Positions 44,401 through 54,442 of a stretch of DNA of 64,000 bases are shown here, piece by piece; within the stretch, counting starts at the first letter, position 1; every line of letters begins with the position of its first letter. The notes beneath the pieces were generated by a model, which made no database searches, was not told the origin of the DNA, and saw only the letters and a list, made by a program, of their open reading frames with translations. Both the position numbers and the translations under genes were made by a program. The stretch is from Neoscytalidium dimidiatum (taxonomy: Eukaryota > Ascomycota > Dothideomycetes > Botryosphaeriales > Botryosphaeriaceae): positions 1,426,001 to 1,490,000 of the forward strand of contig CM074703.1 of the NCBI GenBank assembly GCA_037367355.1, written 5' to 3'.

Positions 44401-45022
44401 TTAGCTAGAGTATCGAAACTATAACGTTTCTAAAAGATAACTATAAGCGATACCTCGCGAATCTTAAGATAAGAAAGCTAGAGCTAGAGAGCTAAGAGCT
44501 AAAGCCGGAGAGCTAAAAGCTAGAGCTAGAGAGCTAGAGCTAAGAGCTAGAACTAGAGGGCTAGAGCTAAAAGAGCTAAGAGCTAGAGCTATCTAGAGAG
44601 TATCTAGTAGAGACTAAGGGGATATTCCTTAACGCCCTACTACGTATAAAAAAGCGAGGAGAATAAGCTTATACCGTCTATATTAAGCCTAGCTTAAAAT
44701 AGGAACGCCAAATTATAATCTAGATTAGAAAACGAACCTCGGAAGTCGATAATCTCCGGCTACTCGAAGAAGACTATTTAAAATAGATTTACGAAAGATT
44801 TAGCCTACTAGATAGAACCTTTAACTAGATACGCGTAATAGAAAGTACTATAGAACTAGAGAAAGTACCCCTAGAATTCTAGAAATACGCTAAACTATTT
44901 TAAGAAAGAGATAAAGAATTATTACCTAAGTATAAGCTATAGAACTACGAAATACCTCTATTACTAGAAACGTAGCCCGCGTTTAAGCCTATCTATTCTC
45001 TTTCTAAGAACGAGGCTAAAGT
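41418..45022 (+). mobile_element. hypermutated Ty3/gypsy retrotransposon body (gag to start of RT)
   Basis: No intact frame, but a plus-strand translation with many RIP stops shows a gag-like region at about 42340-43150 (LQVVFGDINKNR, YNANTS). A short Cys-to-Tyr degraded nucleocapsid-like segment may lie near 43078-43125. A retropepsin-like stretch near 44300-44400 is followed by Glu/Leu-rich tandem units. The reverse-transcriptase entry follows at about 44890-45020 (FQERDEELLPKYKLWDYEIP). The rest of RT, RNase H and integrase is absent: the body stops exactly at the LTR starting at 45023. Confidence 0.75.
44480..44600 (+). repeat. short tandem repeats (AGAGCTA-type) within the gypsy body
   Basis: Imperfect repeats of the AGAGCTAGAGCTA kind, originally coding for an acidic Glu/Leu-rich linker between protease and RT. 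Confidence 0.6.
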
Positions 45023-45408
45023 TGTTACGCCGGGACTCTTTCTGGGGGAGTCGAGGCGCGTCGTCAGGCAGCTTGGGCTTTCTAGGGGCCAATACAGTGG
45101 TAGGCAGGGGAGGTTCTGATAACAGTAGTGAGTAGGAATCAATTGACAAGTTGACCACGAGGGTCCTAACTACGATAAATGAGAGTGGTCTATATACATG
45201 GAGGATCGTGCCGATCAGTAGTGATCTGTAATGTTAACCCACTGATCAGTACTGATCGGTGGTCCGAGCTTTGCTGAGCGAGTGTGCGGTGGTCTGGTGC
45301 ATTAGTGTCGGTAGGTATTCTGCCGAGTTAGGCCCCGAGTTGGTCACGTGGGCGGTGAGTAGTCGTAGGGTTTCGTTATCCGCCTTTCTGGGCGACTGTG
45401 CCGTAACA
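45023..45408 (+). repeat. unmutated gypsy-type LTR
   Basis: 386 bp beginning TGTTACG and ending CGTAACA, a perfect 7-bp terminal inverted repeat with TG..CA ends. Unlike its surroundings it is rich in CpA and TpG and near 50% GC. The flanks (AAAGT before, GTCGA after) are not a 5-bp target-site duplication. Confidence 0.85.
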
Positions 45409-48400
45409 GTCGATATAAGATAAGTAGGTAGCGGATTTCGTTTAAAATAGATCTCGGATATATATTAGAAATAGTATCGGCGAAATAGGACTTCCTTACG
45501 GTATACTCGTTTCTACGTTACTAAATTCTTCTATATTTCCATCGAAACTAAGGCGTAATTGTCGGGAATTTAAGAAAGTTCTAATCTACGCGAGTAGATT
45601 AGTCGGAAGCTTTAACTTTCTTAAAATTCCTAGGAGTTGTTCTTACGCGACGTGGTTGTAAGCGCCGCGTACGTCTAGAAATAGCGTAGATATTTTTAGC
45701 TTTGCCTTTTGGTTTTCCTCTACTAAATTCGTTAGAATAAAGTAGGCGTCTATAGCGGATTTTTTAAGTCTTCCCCCTATTTATATAGGGTGAATTAGGT
45801 TTGTCGTTTCCGCTAGAAAACCGAGGCGTTTAGCTATTACTCGTTCGAGTACTTTTCCTAGGCAATTTAATAGAGAGATAACCCTATAAGTCTTTGGATT
45901 CGCGGGATCCGGCTTATTAGGTTTCTTTAAAATTGCCCCCGTTGCTTGTCTCCAGCACTTTGGATAGTAGCCATATTTAAAGAGGTTCGAATAGACAAAA
46001 TAGAAGGCTTTCGGGGATGCGTTATAGGCCTAAATAATAATTTATTGGGATATTAAATTAGGTCCGGGCGTAGTTCCTTTTATTAGGTTTGAACACGTTC
46101 GTTCGAGCTCTTTTTTATCTAGAATTAGCTATTCCCAGCTTAGATCCGGCTAGTAATTTATCCAGTTATTTTCGATTCGTGCGTTAGGAGGGGATAGAAA
46201 TAACGTTTCTTTTAGTGCGGAGCTTTTCCCCTTTCAGCTATCTTGTAGTAGGCCGTTTTTAGCCCGAATCGGAGGGATTCGTTCTATCGGACGGTGTTTT
46301 ATATAGGCCATTACTTTAAAGATAGTTTCGGGGGTATTTTTACTTAGAAACGAATTCCAGTGGTCCCGTTTAGCTTTATAAATAGAGGAGAAGTATTCGT
46401 TACGGGTTTTTAGGAAGTCTTGCTTATTTACGAGCTCCGGCGAGCGTCGTATAAGCCGCGTTTGTCGTTTAAGGTTCCCTCGGGCCTCCGTTAGGGTAGA
46501 ATTCCACTAGGGTTTAGCTTTAGCTAGTGGGGTAGTTTTTAGGATAGCTTGGTCCGCTGCTTGCCGTATAAGGTTAGTTAGAGATTCTCCTAGTTTTTCT
46601 AAAAGTACGACTTCTTTCGAACGGTCTTTTAGAATCTCTAGGCTAAGATCTTTATTCTCCTCTTCTAGAATAGCTAGCTAGGGGCGTAGCTTTTCTATAA
46701 AGTTTAAGGCTTTTTCTTTAAAGATCTTAGAGAATTTATCCCAGTTCGCCTTCTCGTAATTAAATCTAATTTGCTTAGATTTCTCCTAGTTTATTCGTTT
46801 ATTTAATTGGATTTGAAATAAAATAGGGAAGTGGTCGGATCCGATAGATTCGAGTATTTACTAGTCCGTTATTTTATTCGCTAGCTCTCTGCCAAGCGTT
46901 AGATCTATTACCGTAGGTCTATCTAGTTCGGCCGGTAGAAGGTACCTTCTCCCGGCATTTAGTAGGTCTAGGTTATTAGATTCAATCCAATTAAGACGCG
47001 GAGGCTCTGTTTCAGAGTAGGGACTTGTCCCACTACGGTGGTGAATATTAAAGTCCTGGCTATAATACTAGGGAATTTCTAGCATTAGTAGCCTAGAATA
47101 CGTTCTGCGTATAGGGGAATTATCGTTTCTTATTTCTTTAGTTATATAAATTAAAGAGGTAGAATTAGCTATTTTCCTCTATTATTTTTAACTATTAGGT
47201 CGGGGGATTTAGTTATCAAGCGGAGTTATAGTTAATATCTATTCCCGTTAGATAACGGGATATATATACTAACGTACGCCGGTCTTTCCGTTAGAGAACA
47301 ATCCGGTAGAATTTAAACGAACGCAGGGTAGTTAACCGACCGCCTTCTCTAGGATTTCGGGTTTGTTAGCCATGGTTCTCAGATAAGAATTAGGCTAATT
47401 TCAAGATCGATTGCTTTAGATAGAAGGCTCTTAGCTAGAGCGTTTCTATTTAAATTTATTTAAATATACTTTAGTTTATCTATAGATAAAGGTTAGTTAA
47501 TCGAATTAGTAGTATAAGACTGTATACCTTTAGAGGCTTTATAGCCTATAAATTTATACTTATACTCTCCCGTAAGGTGCTCCTTTATAGATTTCAGATA
47601 TAGGAGTCCTTATATATTTAGCCGTTTGTCCTGCTTTTAAGGTAGTTACGGTATTAAATTCCCTTAGGAATTACCTGTGCTTTCTATCTTACAGCTTATT
47701 CCGTATATAAAAAGCGGCTATTAATAGCCTTTTTCTATTCCTTTTTAGTGCGGAACGAGACTATAACGGATCCCGCGGATTAGTTTTCTCTTTTCTCCTT
47801 AGAGGTGGCCTAGTAGGGCTTACCGATAGGAGAAAGATCTACGTTAAAGGTCTCTATTTCCTCCTTAATAAAGGAGTCGATTAGAATATCCTTAGCCCTC
47901 CCGCAGAGGATTCTGTAGATAATAACCTTATACTAGGCCTGACTGGTTTCGTAGTTAGGTTAGAAGGACTTTTCTAATAATATTCTCTTTTCTAAGAGAA
48001 ATTATAGTATAGCCTTCTTACTATACTGGGATATTTCCTTTAAAGAGAGGGAAGTTCCTTAGATAACGGGTTTATTTACTAACTGCCCCGAACGCAAGGT
48101 TTAGCTTTTACCGGAGTCGGATTCCGTTGAATTAGTCTCGTATACTATCGTAGAAGACGGTAATTTATCTATCTTTAATAGACGTTAGCTTTACGAGCTT
48201 CGTAGTTATTTTTTCCGTTAGTTTTTTATGCGATACGGTTATAAAACCGTCGTTTAGAACTAAACCTGCCGCTACCGAGGCGTAGGAGGTAGGTTTTTTT
48301 CCCGGGACTAGCTGGCTAGGCTGGGGTTTTACCGTAGTAGCTTCGAGAGTTCCCATTCCTCGTTTTATTCGAAATTATACGGGATACGTTTTCGAGTACG

Positions 48401-49470
48401 CGGACTTCGATTACGAGAATCGACTTAGTAAAGTCGATTTTCCCTTTCGCCGTATATTCGCGGAAGACGGTAAGAAGTTCGCTAAGGTTATTTACCTTAG
48501 ACCGGTCGTCTTCGAGGTCGATCGCCTTAATAAGGCAATCGAACGCGGCTTTAATATATTCCGCGGAGGACTTTAGTTTCGATCCCGGTATATACCGGGT
48601 TCTTTTCTCGGGGCGGTAATCGAACGGGTTAGTGCCCGTAGTTATCGGCGAGAAGGAAAGTCTTTTTCCTAGCGTCGGCGTAGGCTCTACCGTTACCGTT
48701 ACCTTCGGCCTTCTCGGTAGCGGTATTACTTCGTCGTTTTCTATCTCGATATCTTCGATACTACTCGATCCCGTAGTATTTAAAGATTCGATAACTACCG
48801 GCGTAGTCGATAGTCGAATTAGAGTCGAGGGGCGTAGAGGGTCCGGGGAATCCGGGGGGTCCGGAGGCGGATATCCTTAGTTTTCTATACTCTTTCTAGA
48901 AAGGAAATAGTAGAAATAGGAATTAGACTAGAAAGAAATCGCCGGCTTTAGTTTCGTCTAAACTAAGCCGTAAACAAACGAATTTCGCGAGCGCTGGTGG
49001 AATTTTCTTCGCCTTTCTTTATAACAAAGCGCTGGGCTATTCCAAGCGTTTTTCGCTTATTTTTAGTTATTGTTAGTTCGCGTAGGTAGGGAGGTAGTAA
49101 AAACTCTACGTGCACGGGCCGCGGAAAAGGAGCGGGACGGAGAAGAGGAGAAAGCGCTTCTTCGCCTTAGATTTAGGTACGTAAATGCGCTCTAAATCTA
49201 GTGCAACTTCGTACGGAGGTACGCGTAGGTGTTTTCGATAGATTCCGAGCTTTTTACGTCTTTTTAAGTCGGTTTAGGATTTTGGTGGGGATGCGGAGGT
49301 CGAGGAAGTCGATTTAGCCTAACGAGGTCTCTTTCACGCCGATAACGTAGTAGGCCAGATAATGACGTGTTGATTCGAGAATCTAGCTAAGGAAATCGAG
49401 AGCTTTTAATAGATACCGGTCTTGGCGCTTTTTTCTCGAGGTTAAATTCGGAGGTGTGTGTGCTCGGTGT
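45409..49470 (-). mobile_element. 3'-truncated Tad1-like LINE (non-LTR retrotransposon)
   Basis: Read on minus. A 5' leader runs from about 49470. An ORF1 remnant at about 48890-47500 contains SYASVAAG and FITVSHKKLTEKIT. ORF2 starts near 47460 with an APE-type endonuclease (LQINLNRN-like entry, EPWLTNP, DFNIHH, IDLTLGRELA, SMDSDHFPI). The RT domain follows (FLDVRGAYNHVA, LRLSFDG, PQGSPISPILFLIYI). The sequence ends at the LTR just before the catalytic YxDD box, so the 3' half of RT and the tail are lost. It has moderate RIP stops but keeps CpA/TpG, so it is less mutated than the gypsy body. Confidence 0.78.
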
Positions 49471-50760
49471 GTAATTTAATACTATATAAAGTTAGAAAAT
49501 ATATAAAGTAGTTAGAAAGTAGTAGAGAAGTAATTTAAAAGTAGTTTAGAAGTAGTTAATATTCTCTATTAAATATATATAGATTTTAAAAAAGAGTTCG
49601 TTTAACTCTAGTAGATAATTATATATATACTTTTATTATAGCTATAATTTTATTTATTAACGTCTTAGCTATAAAATATCTATAATAAATATCTAAACTA
49701 TCTAATATCTAAAGAACTTTTTGCTTTATACTAGAATTTATAAGATAAGTATCTAGCGTAGATTATAAAAAGTTTAAATTTATCTTTTAATATAAATAGT
49801 AGATTATATAGATAATAGTATATATATACTTTATAATTATAGCTATTTAAAGATTCGCGCTATAGCTATTTTAATAAAAACGCTAGTTAGATATTACTTC
49901 TAATAGTATATAATACTATAAGAGAGTAATATATTTTAAAAGACTAATAGTACGTTTAATATTAAGACTTTTAAAATACTTATTTATTTTAAATTAACTA
50001 TAGTAGTAGAGAGGAGAATATAAATTACTATAGATAATAAGAGAATTAAGCTCTCTATAATAGTCGTTAATAGTAGAAGATAGAAGATATTAAATAGCTA
50101 GATTATAGAAGATTTTATAAATTTCTTCTTACTTTTATTCTAATATTCTACTTTAAGAATAATTAAGATAAATATCTTTACTAGTCTATATAATAGCTAA
50201 AGCTTTAAAACTAATTCTAATATATTATATTATATAGAATATAGTCTAAAGCTTATTTTATATTATATATAGCTAATATACGCGATTAGTATATTCTTTC
50301 TTACTAATTTAATAATTATAATCGATAATATTATTAGTATCTATTAGATTATTAAAGTTATTAAAGTTATTAAAGTTAGTATAAAGCTCTTTACTAAGGG
50401 TTTTATTTATAGTACTATTATATAAGAGATTATAGTAATAGAAAAATAAGCTTAGAGAAAAGTTACTTAAGAAGCTTAATTTACTTACTACTATTTATTT
50501 AATAGCGTCTATATTAACTTATATATATAGCGTATTAGTTAGTCTATTAATTATAGTTATTTATAGCGCCTTATAGTAATAGTTAAGATATAAAGTATAC
50601 GCTTAAAGTTAATAGTAGTATTTCTTAGTAGTAGTCTTCTATCTTTTATAAAGTTAGGCCTAGATACGCTTAAATCCTTCTATAAAGATAGATTTTAGTA
50701 GGCTCTAATTAGTAGTAGTTAGAGAGTAGTAGAGTAGTAGTATAAAAGTAGTACGGAAGT
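49471..50760. repeat. right AT-rich arm of the island
   Basis: Strongly RIP-depleted, with several AGTAGTTAG-type units and a short triplicated ATTAAAGTT array near 50350-50378. It shares inverted motifs with the left arm. No coding content is readable. Confidence 0.6.
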
Positions 50761-51451
50761 AGTTAGTTATTACGGCTAAGCCTAATCCGGAATCCGCCTT
50801 CGCGGAAGGGTCTGACTTGTGAGATAAGCTGCCACCTCCATTTTCACGGAGAATAGGCCGTGCCTCGACATGGTGAGCGACTTTGCGGCCTGCTGTCAAG
50901 GCTGATGATGGCAGGTGTGACTGATATTCGCAGCTTCGCGCCGCGTCACGCTGTCGCTCAATTCCGAATTCGTCGCTCAACAAGCCTCGCCGCCCGTACT
51001 CGCATTCGCTGCACTCATTCTGTTTCTGGCCACCCGCACCCGACACACCCCCGGGCTGTTCCCCGGACATGCGGCGGCAGTGGCGGTGCTGGTGCTGGCG
51101 GTAGCTGTGGCTGTGGCCGTGGCATGGGGCGGAATGCGCGTCGTCATTAGCCTGGCTCTGACCACCCAACCAACACCTTGCGCCAACCCGCTACTCTACC
51201 CGCTGCTACGGCGCCCGGCCTCATAATCACCTAGGCTGCCACATTCTACTTCGCCAGCTCTCCCTCCCCCCGCGCGCCGTCTCTCGCATATTTCCAACTG
51301 CTCCCGAGTTCCTGCTCATTCTCTTGCGACACCTGCCCTTCTGTGGGCTGCTCCTGCACAGACCTCTCAGTCGCCCGCTGCCTGCAGCCCCAGTACCACG
51401 CCAGTCCAGCTCCGCCACGTCCGCGCCTGATCTTCAGGTACGCCTGCCGCC
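50761..51451. other. intergenic / 5' region of the MINDY gene
   Basis: Normal base composition resumes. It probably holds promoter and 5' UTR; CT-rich sequence lies just upstream of the ATG. Overlapping frames have no domain. Confidence 0.5.
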
Positions 51452-54442
51452 ATGGTGCGCAAACCAGAGCTGGTGCCGCGTCCTCTCTCGCAAGCTGCCA
51501 ACAATCCTCCCTATCCCACAACACCGCCCGACGAGCATCCACCGCCATTTCTGCACGACCCCCACGCCTCGGACGCCAACGGATACCACTTCGTCAACCA
51601 TGACGAAGTTCGCCGCTCGCGGAGCAATTCAGACATCAGCTCCTCCTCCGATTGGGACGAACCCGAAGATGATGACGACGAGGATGAGCCTCCCAAGAAG
51701 GACGACATACCCGCGGCGCTGAGGGCTGGTCCTCACCGCCAGACCTCGTCTCAGCAGCTAAAGCCAGACGAGCTGCCAGCGCTGCTGAGAGTTGGCCCTC
51801 CCGGAGGCTCGCCAGCTCCGCGCATATCAATTGATTCGGAGGACGACAGACCGAAATTGGACGGGAAGGCTGAGGAGAAGAAGCCGGAGCCCGAGCCTTC
51901 CGTCACCTCACAGCCGCCCGTCTTGAGCTCTCCTCCTCCTGCGCCTGCCGCGTCAGCGCCCCCTGCTCCCGCCGTATCTCCCCCGCCAGTTCCAGCAAGT
52001 GCTACGCCCGAGCGTCCCTCCACAACCTCAAGTGCGTCAGAACGTCGGCCTACCGTCACTCTCAAATCGCAGAATCCTTACCTCCATTTTCAATCACAAT
52101 CAACAGGTGACAGTCTATATGGCGATGGCCCAAATAATACTGCGGCGTCCCAACAGTCCATACCCCAGGAACCAATTGAGATGCCTTTGGACAATAAGAC
52201 GCCCGTGGACCAGATCTCGAAACTGTCGCTGTGGGACAATGTCGAGAAGGACCAGCAATCTCCTCCGTCCAGGCCTCCTCCAAACGTGCCGGGGGGCTCT
52301 GAAAAGCAGCAGATATCAGCTTCCGCCGATGTTACCTCACCGACGTCTCCCGCGGCAGCTTCACAGCGCCATGACTCTGATGCCTCCAGCGCCTTTTACC
52401 CCGGCATGGATATCTCGTCGCTAGATGCCCTTACATCGCGCAATCACGGCCTGCCTTCAGACTCAGATGCTGAGGCAAGCCGCACATGGCAGGAGCAGCA
52501 GGCGTGGGAGAAGAGCGAGAGGGAGAGGAGGGAGCGAGAACTAGCGGAGGCGCACGAGCGTGCGATGCAGGAGGAAAGGGAAAGGCAAGCGGAAGAAGAG
52601 TGGCACAGAGGCGAAGCAGCTGCGAAGGTTGCTACGCAAACGCAGCCACCAACACATTCATCGGAGGAAACAGCACCACCGCTCCCTCCCCGGCCAGGCA
52701 CTTCATCGACCACGGCTGAACAACCCCCGGCGCAACCTCCTCGCCCTCAAAACGTTTCCACTGATACTCCAAGTGTGAGCGGAATGCAGGAAGCCGAACG
52801 TCAACGTCAACGCAAGGAGAATTATTCTATCAAGCACATCAGATGGTTTGATACGCACACTGATAACCTTCGGGAGGCTCCTGTCTTGACACAAAATGCG
52901 AACGGCCCCTGCCCTCTCCTTGCTCTCGTCAACGCTCTTGTCCTGTCCACTCCTGTTCGGCAGCAGTCGGCGCTCGTAGATGCACTGAAGACACGGGAGA
53001 CCATTAGTCTCGGCTTCTTGCTAGATGCTGTTTTTGACGAGTTGACGTCCGGTCAGAGAGGCAACGTTGCTCAGGAGTTACCGGACGTTAGCGATCTTCA
53101 TACATTTCTGTCTGCCCTACACACTGGCATGAATGTCAACCCTCAATTCGTTGACGCCGACTCGGAGAGCTTGATCGATCATCCGACTCCACAAGGCCCT
53201 GCCAAGGCCGGTGGATTTGAGCAGACCCGGGAAATGCGACTCTACAGCACCTTTGCTATCCCACTGATCCACGGATGGCTGCCATCTCCTGAGTCACCCG
53301 CCTACGCAGCGTTCAAGCGATCGGCCAAGACGTACGAGGAGGCCCAAAATATCCAGTTTTACGAAGAAGAATTGGAAACCAAACTCTCTGCTTCTGGACT
53401 CACGCCTCAAGAGCAGGACTTGTATGAGGATTTACAAGCCATCAAAGAGTTTTTGCAGAGATGGCCAACGCAGTTGACTGACTACGGGCTGAAGGTTATG
53501 AGGGATAGCCTGAAACCAGGGCAGTTCGCTATTTTATTCCGAAACGACCATTTCTCCACCATATACAAAGAGCCGCGTACTCAGCGCATACTTACCTTGG
53601 TCACCGACGCTGGTTATTCCAGCCACGAGGAGATAGTTTGGGAGAGCTTAGTCGATGTAACAGGCAGAGGCAGTGAGCTGTTTTCTGGTGATTTCCGTGC
53701 CGTTAGTCACAATGCGGGCTCTGCCTCTGAGCGCCCCATCAGGAGTCTTCTCGACGACGAGCCACCTCGACCGTCGGATGGATTCCCCAACGGTGGAGGC
53801 ATTACGTACCCACAGGAGAGCGGCACAGTTGGAGCCACTCCGTCGAGCCCGCGCGAGCGCACCGAGCAAGAGGACGCCGACCTTGCTTTGGCCCTGCAAC
53901 TTCAAGAAGAAGAGGATGATCGGCACCGCCGCGACACAGAAGCTCGCCGCCGTCGTGAGAACGAACTGTCGCATACTTTCCTCTCCAACGAAGCCACTTC
54001 GCACGTTCCCAGCCGCATCAACGATGACATTCGCGGCCAGGATATCCGCCCGCTCATTCCTCCACGCCGCAACAATGTCCAGACGCATCGTCCTCAAGCC
54101 GATGGCGAAGAACCTCCGCCACCGACGTACGAGCAGGCGGCCAACTCGCCCGTCTACGTACCCGGCCAGGGGCTGCCCAACCCGCCGCAAGGCCGCAATA
54201 CTGGCGCTCCATCACATGGTCGCGGACAGAGCGCGTATGCGACTACCAGCCAGGGCCAGAGCTACTTCTTGGGTGGTAGAGGCAACGGCAGGGGGCGGAG
54301 GACGAGCCAGCCAACGCCGCTGATCAACCGGATTCCAGATGGCAACGGTAGCGCGGCGGGCCCAAGTGCACCTGGAGGACCCGGTCGCAGGCCTAGTGGA
54401 CAGGGAGGTCCTGGAAAGGAGGAGAAATGTATTGTTATGTGA
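51452..54442 (+). CDS. MINDY-family (FAM63/DUF544) deubiquitinase with C-terminal CaaX box
   Basis: 996 aa in a single exon. Residues 1-450 are a disordered Pro/Ser/acidic region with a Glu/Arg-rich helix. The catalytic domain starts at YSIKHIRWFD: catalytic Cys487 in QNANGPCPLLALVNAL and catalytic His700 in LFRNDHFSTIYK, the Q..C..H layout of MINDY-1/2 proteases that trim K48-linked ubiquitin chains. Following segments FEQTREMRLYSTFAIPLIHGW and GLKVMRDSLKPGQFAI are family-typical. At about residue 809 a UIM/MIU-like helix (DADLALALQLQEEEDD) could bind ubiquitin. The protein ends CIVM, a CaaX motif predicted to be farnesylated, so it is likely membrane-tethered. ATG context GCCATGG. This is the first conserved gene right of the RIP island. 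Confidence 0.93.
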   Translation: MVRKPELVPRPLSQAANNPPYPTTPPDEHPPPFLHDPHASDANGYHFVNHDEVRRSRSNSDISSSSDWDEPEDDDDEDEPPKKDDIPAALRAGPHRQTSSQQLKPDELPALLRVGPPGGSPAPRISIDSEDDRPKLDGKAEEKKPEPEPSVTSQPPVLSSPPPAPAASAPPAPAVSPPPVPASATPERPSTTSSASERRPTVTLKSQNPYLHFQSQSTGDSLYGDGPNNTAASQQSIPQEPIEMPLDNKTPVDQISKLSLWDNVEKDQQSPPSRPPPNVPGGSEKQQISASADVTSPTSPAAASQRHDSDASSAFYPGMDISSLDALTSRNHGLPSDSDAEASRTWQEQQAWEKSERERRERELAEAHERAMQEERERQAEEEWHRGEAAAKVATQTQPPTHSSEETAPPLPPRPGTSSTTAEQPPAQPPRPQNVSTDTPSVSGMQEAERQRQRKENYSIKHIRWFDTHTDNLREAPVLTQNANGPCPLLALVNALVLSTPVRQQSALVDALKTRETISLGFLLDAVFDELTSGQRGNVAQELPDVSDLHTFLSALHTGMNVNPQFVDADSESLIDHPTPQGPAKAGGFEQTREMRLYSTFAIPLIHGWLPSPESPAYAAFKRSAKTYEEAQNIQFYEEELETKLSASGLTPQEQDLYEDLQAIKEFLQRWPTQLTDYGLKVMRDSLKPGQFAILFRNDHFSTIYKEPRTQRILTLVTDAGYSSHEEIVWESLVDVTGRGSELFSGDFRAVSHNAGSASERPIRSLLDDEPPRPSDGFPNGGGITYPQESGTVGATPSSPRERTEQEDADLALALQLQEEEDDRHRRDTEARRRRENELSHTFLSNEATSHVPSRINDDIRGQDIRPLIPPRRNNVQTHRPQADGEEPPPPTYEQAANSPVYVPGQGLPNPPQGRNTGAPSHGRGQSAYATTSQGQSYFLGGRGNGRGRRTSQPTPLINRIPDGNGSAAGPSAPGGPGRRPSGQGGPGKEEKCIVM

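Larger units (their letters stand above)
40331..50760. mobile_element. RIP-mutated transposon island (about 10.4 kb)
   Basis: Base composition changes abruptly near 40.33 kb and returns to normal near 50.77 kb. In the arms and the gypsy body almost every CpA and TpG is missing: reading 42241-42480 I find one CpA and no TpG. This is the footprint of repeat-induced point mutation on both strands. Sub-features are listed separately. There is no intact gene inside; the few short frames are transposon remnants. Confidence 0.9.

Noticed and set aside
41035..45408. A complete, potentially active LTR retrotransposon
   Set aside because: The body is riddled with stops, lacks most of pol, and the two LTRs differ beyond RIP changes and have no target-site duplication.
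45970..46000. tRNA-like B box (GGTTCGAAT) in the LINE
   Set aside because: No A box or cloverleaf can be drawn around it; it is part of the LINE RT sequence.
40331..50760. Centromere or subtelomere
   Set aside because: The AT-richness is explained by RIP of identifiable transposons; there is no telomere repeat, and conserved genes flank it closely on both sides.
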